In this document: positions 63,001 to 64,000 of the stretch, piece by piece
Layout of the letters: the number at the start of each line of letters is the position of its first letter
Position numbering within the stretch: position 1 is the first letter of the stretch
Assembly (NCBI RefSeq): GCF_013373865.1
Contig: NC_050474.1
Span: forward strand, 19,573,116-19,637,115
Direction: 5' to 3'
DNA length: 64,000 nucleotides
From: Monomorium pharaonis
Lineage: Eukaryota > Arthropoda > Insecta > Hymenoptera > Formicidae
The notes under the pieces: model-generated
The model's input: only the letters and a program-made list of their open reading frames with translations
Databases searched by the model: none
Told to the model about the DNA's origin: nothing
Made by a program: the position numbers and the translations under genes

Positions 63001-64000
63001 GATTAAGGGCTCGTATCATTTACGGATTATTAATTTTTTTCTCGTTGCAACGTAATTTAGGCACGTAACGTTAATTTATTTTTAATCACGTTTAATTAGA
63101 AATACAACAATGACGGTAGCATCGCCACCCTGTTTCGTGTCGACAAAAGAACGTACGACAGATTAATATCTTTCTGAATAAAGTGGCGTGTAACTTGACG
63201 ACTATCTGGCATGATTTCACGAAAGATTTCAGGGTAAATCTCTCGTCGCTATTGAGCTATCGACATAAGTAATGACTCTCATCGCGTCATCCAATGAACT
63301 GACTGAATTGTGCCATTCGTTCCCGAGAATTCCTCGAGAAACGAATAAATATGGATAGCCATTGTGCCGGCACGGACCAACGCGCGTACGTACGTCCTCG
63401 CCGCGCGGTCGTATTTTGCGCGGTTATTTCGGCGATAAAATATTTATTATCCACCGCGGTAGCCGAATACGACGACGCTGGTGGAAGAATGGCCCCAGAT
63501 TCCGGGAATGAGAACACACACTCTCGTTGATTTCTTTGATCCCTCACGGCCGCGCCGTGTCGTAAATCTCGCGTCTGCCTGCCGTTAATATTAGACGCGA
63601 GTGGCGAAACCCGAAAACCCCCGTGCTTACGTTTTAATTTAGCCGAGCGCGCCTCGGATTGGATGGACACGAACGGGCGGCGGATTCAAATCGTAATCTT
63701 CCGGGGGGGTGAGACTAAATTACTCCCGAGGGCGCCTCGTTCGTTCCATCGATCACTGGGATTCCGAAAACGTCCCGCGCCGCCACGCACGTTCCGCGAA
63801 AGGATCGCTATCTTTACGGGCCTTCGAAGTCCCGATAGCTCCACGTGCGGAGCCGCGATAAAGATTCTCGCTCCGTAGACGTCGCACGTGGGACGAGGAA
63901 GGTTTCGGAGTCCCGGCGTGCAAAAAAAGAGGGACGTAGAGGACACAACATCGAGTCTTGATTTATAACGATGGATTTGCCCCAGCTCTTGCTGTTTATC

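Larger units (their letters stand above)
54856..64000. other. Intergenic region
   Basis: CpG-rich with AT-rich islands at 56.56-56.8 and 61.5-62.2 kb. Simple repeats are at 57196-57222 (TG), 59568-59580 (TA) and 60058-60080 (T). No gene is firmly supported. The last 30 bases could be a start (ATG at 63971, MDLPQLLLFI) cut by the window edge. Confidence 0.45.

Overview
This is a eukaryotic nuclear window, most likely from a hymenopteran insect and probably an ant. The inference rests on CpG-rich intergenic DNA without the CpG loss of methylated vertebrate genomes, many (GA)n/(CT)n arrays, a TTAGG-type motif, spliceosomal signals (GTAAGT donors, pyrimidine-AG acceptors), and short terminal-inverted-repeat (TIR) elements in AT-rich islands. 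There are no operons, ribosome binding sites or dense coding. Nearly every open frame is a chance frame in CpG-rich DNA.

One gene is well supported. On the minus strand, 33716..32205 is the main exon of a secreted, extremely histidine-rich protein of about 505 residues. The exon starts just after a splice acceptor, inside a signal peptide. A leader exon must supply the start codon, and two good candidates lie about 0.9-1 kb upstream (34709-34704 and 34589-34575). The 3' end abuts a TIR element (31544-32178) that appears to supply the poly(A) signal.

Other coding calls are tentative single exons: a non-coding exon plus start-codon exon at about 48.1-48.36 kb (+), an acidic/basic internal exon at 13.4-13.7 kb (-), and weaker first-exon candidates at 42.24 kb (-), 52.57 kb (+) and 57.7 kb (-). 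If real, they belong to genes with long introns reaching beyond the window.

Layout: 0-10.8 kb is CpG-rich intergenic DNA with a foldback element near 0.6 kb and a dispersed 31-bp repeat. 10.8-12.3 kb is an AT-rich island with a foldback element and a retrotransposon-like remnant. 12.3-18.8 kb is CpG-rich with the 13.4 kb exon candidate. 18.8-19.3 kb is a TA-flanked element. 20.7-25.4 kb is a cluster of GA/CT arrays and a 10-bp minisatellite. 27.3-28.2 kb is a TIR element. 29.2-30.6 kb holds four decayed copies of a ~420-bp tandem unit. 31.5-34.8 kb is the histidine-rich locus. 35-48 kb is intergenic, with a Tc1-like TIR remnant at 43.7-44.2 kb. 48-64 kb has the exon candidates, two more TIR elements and simple repeats.

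Several unlike elements (10.8, 27.3, 49.9 and 54.7 kb) share a CACGGA terminus. No CRISPR array, tRNA, rRNA or recognisable miRNA was seen.
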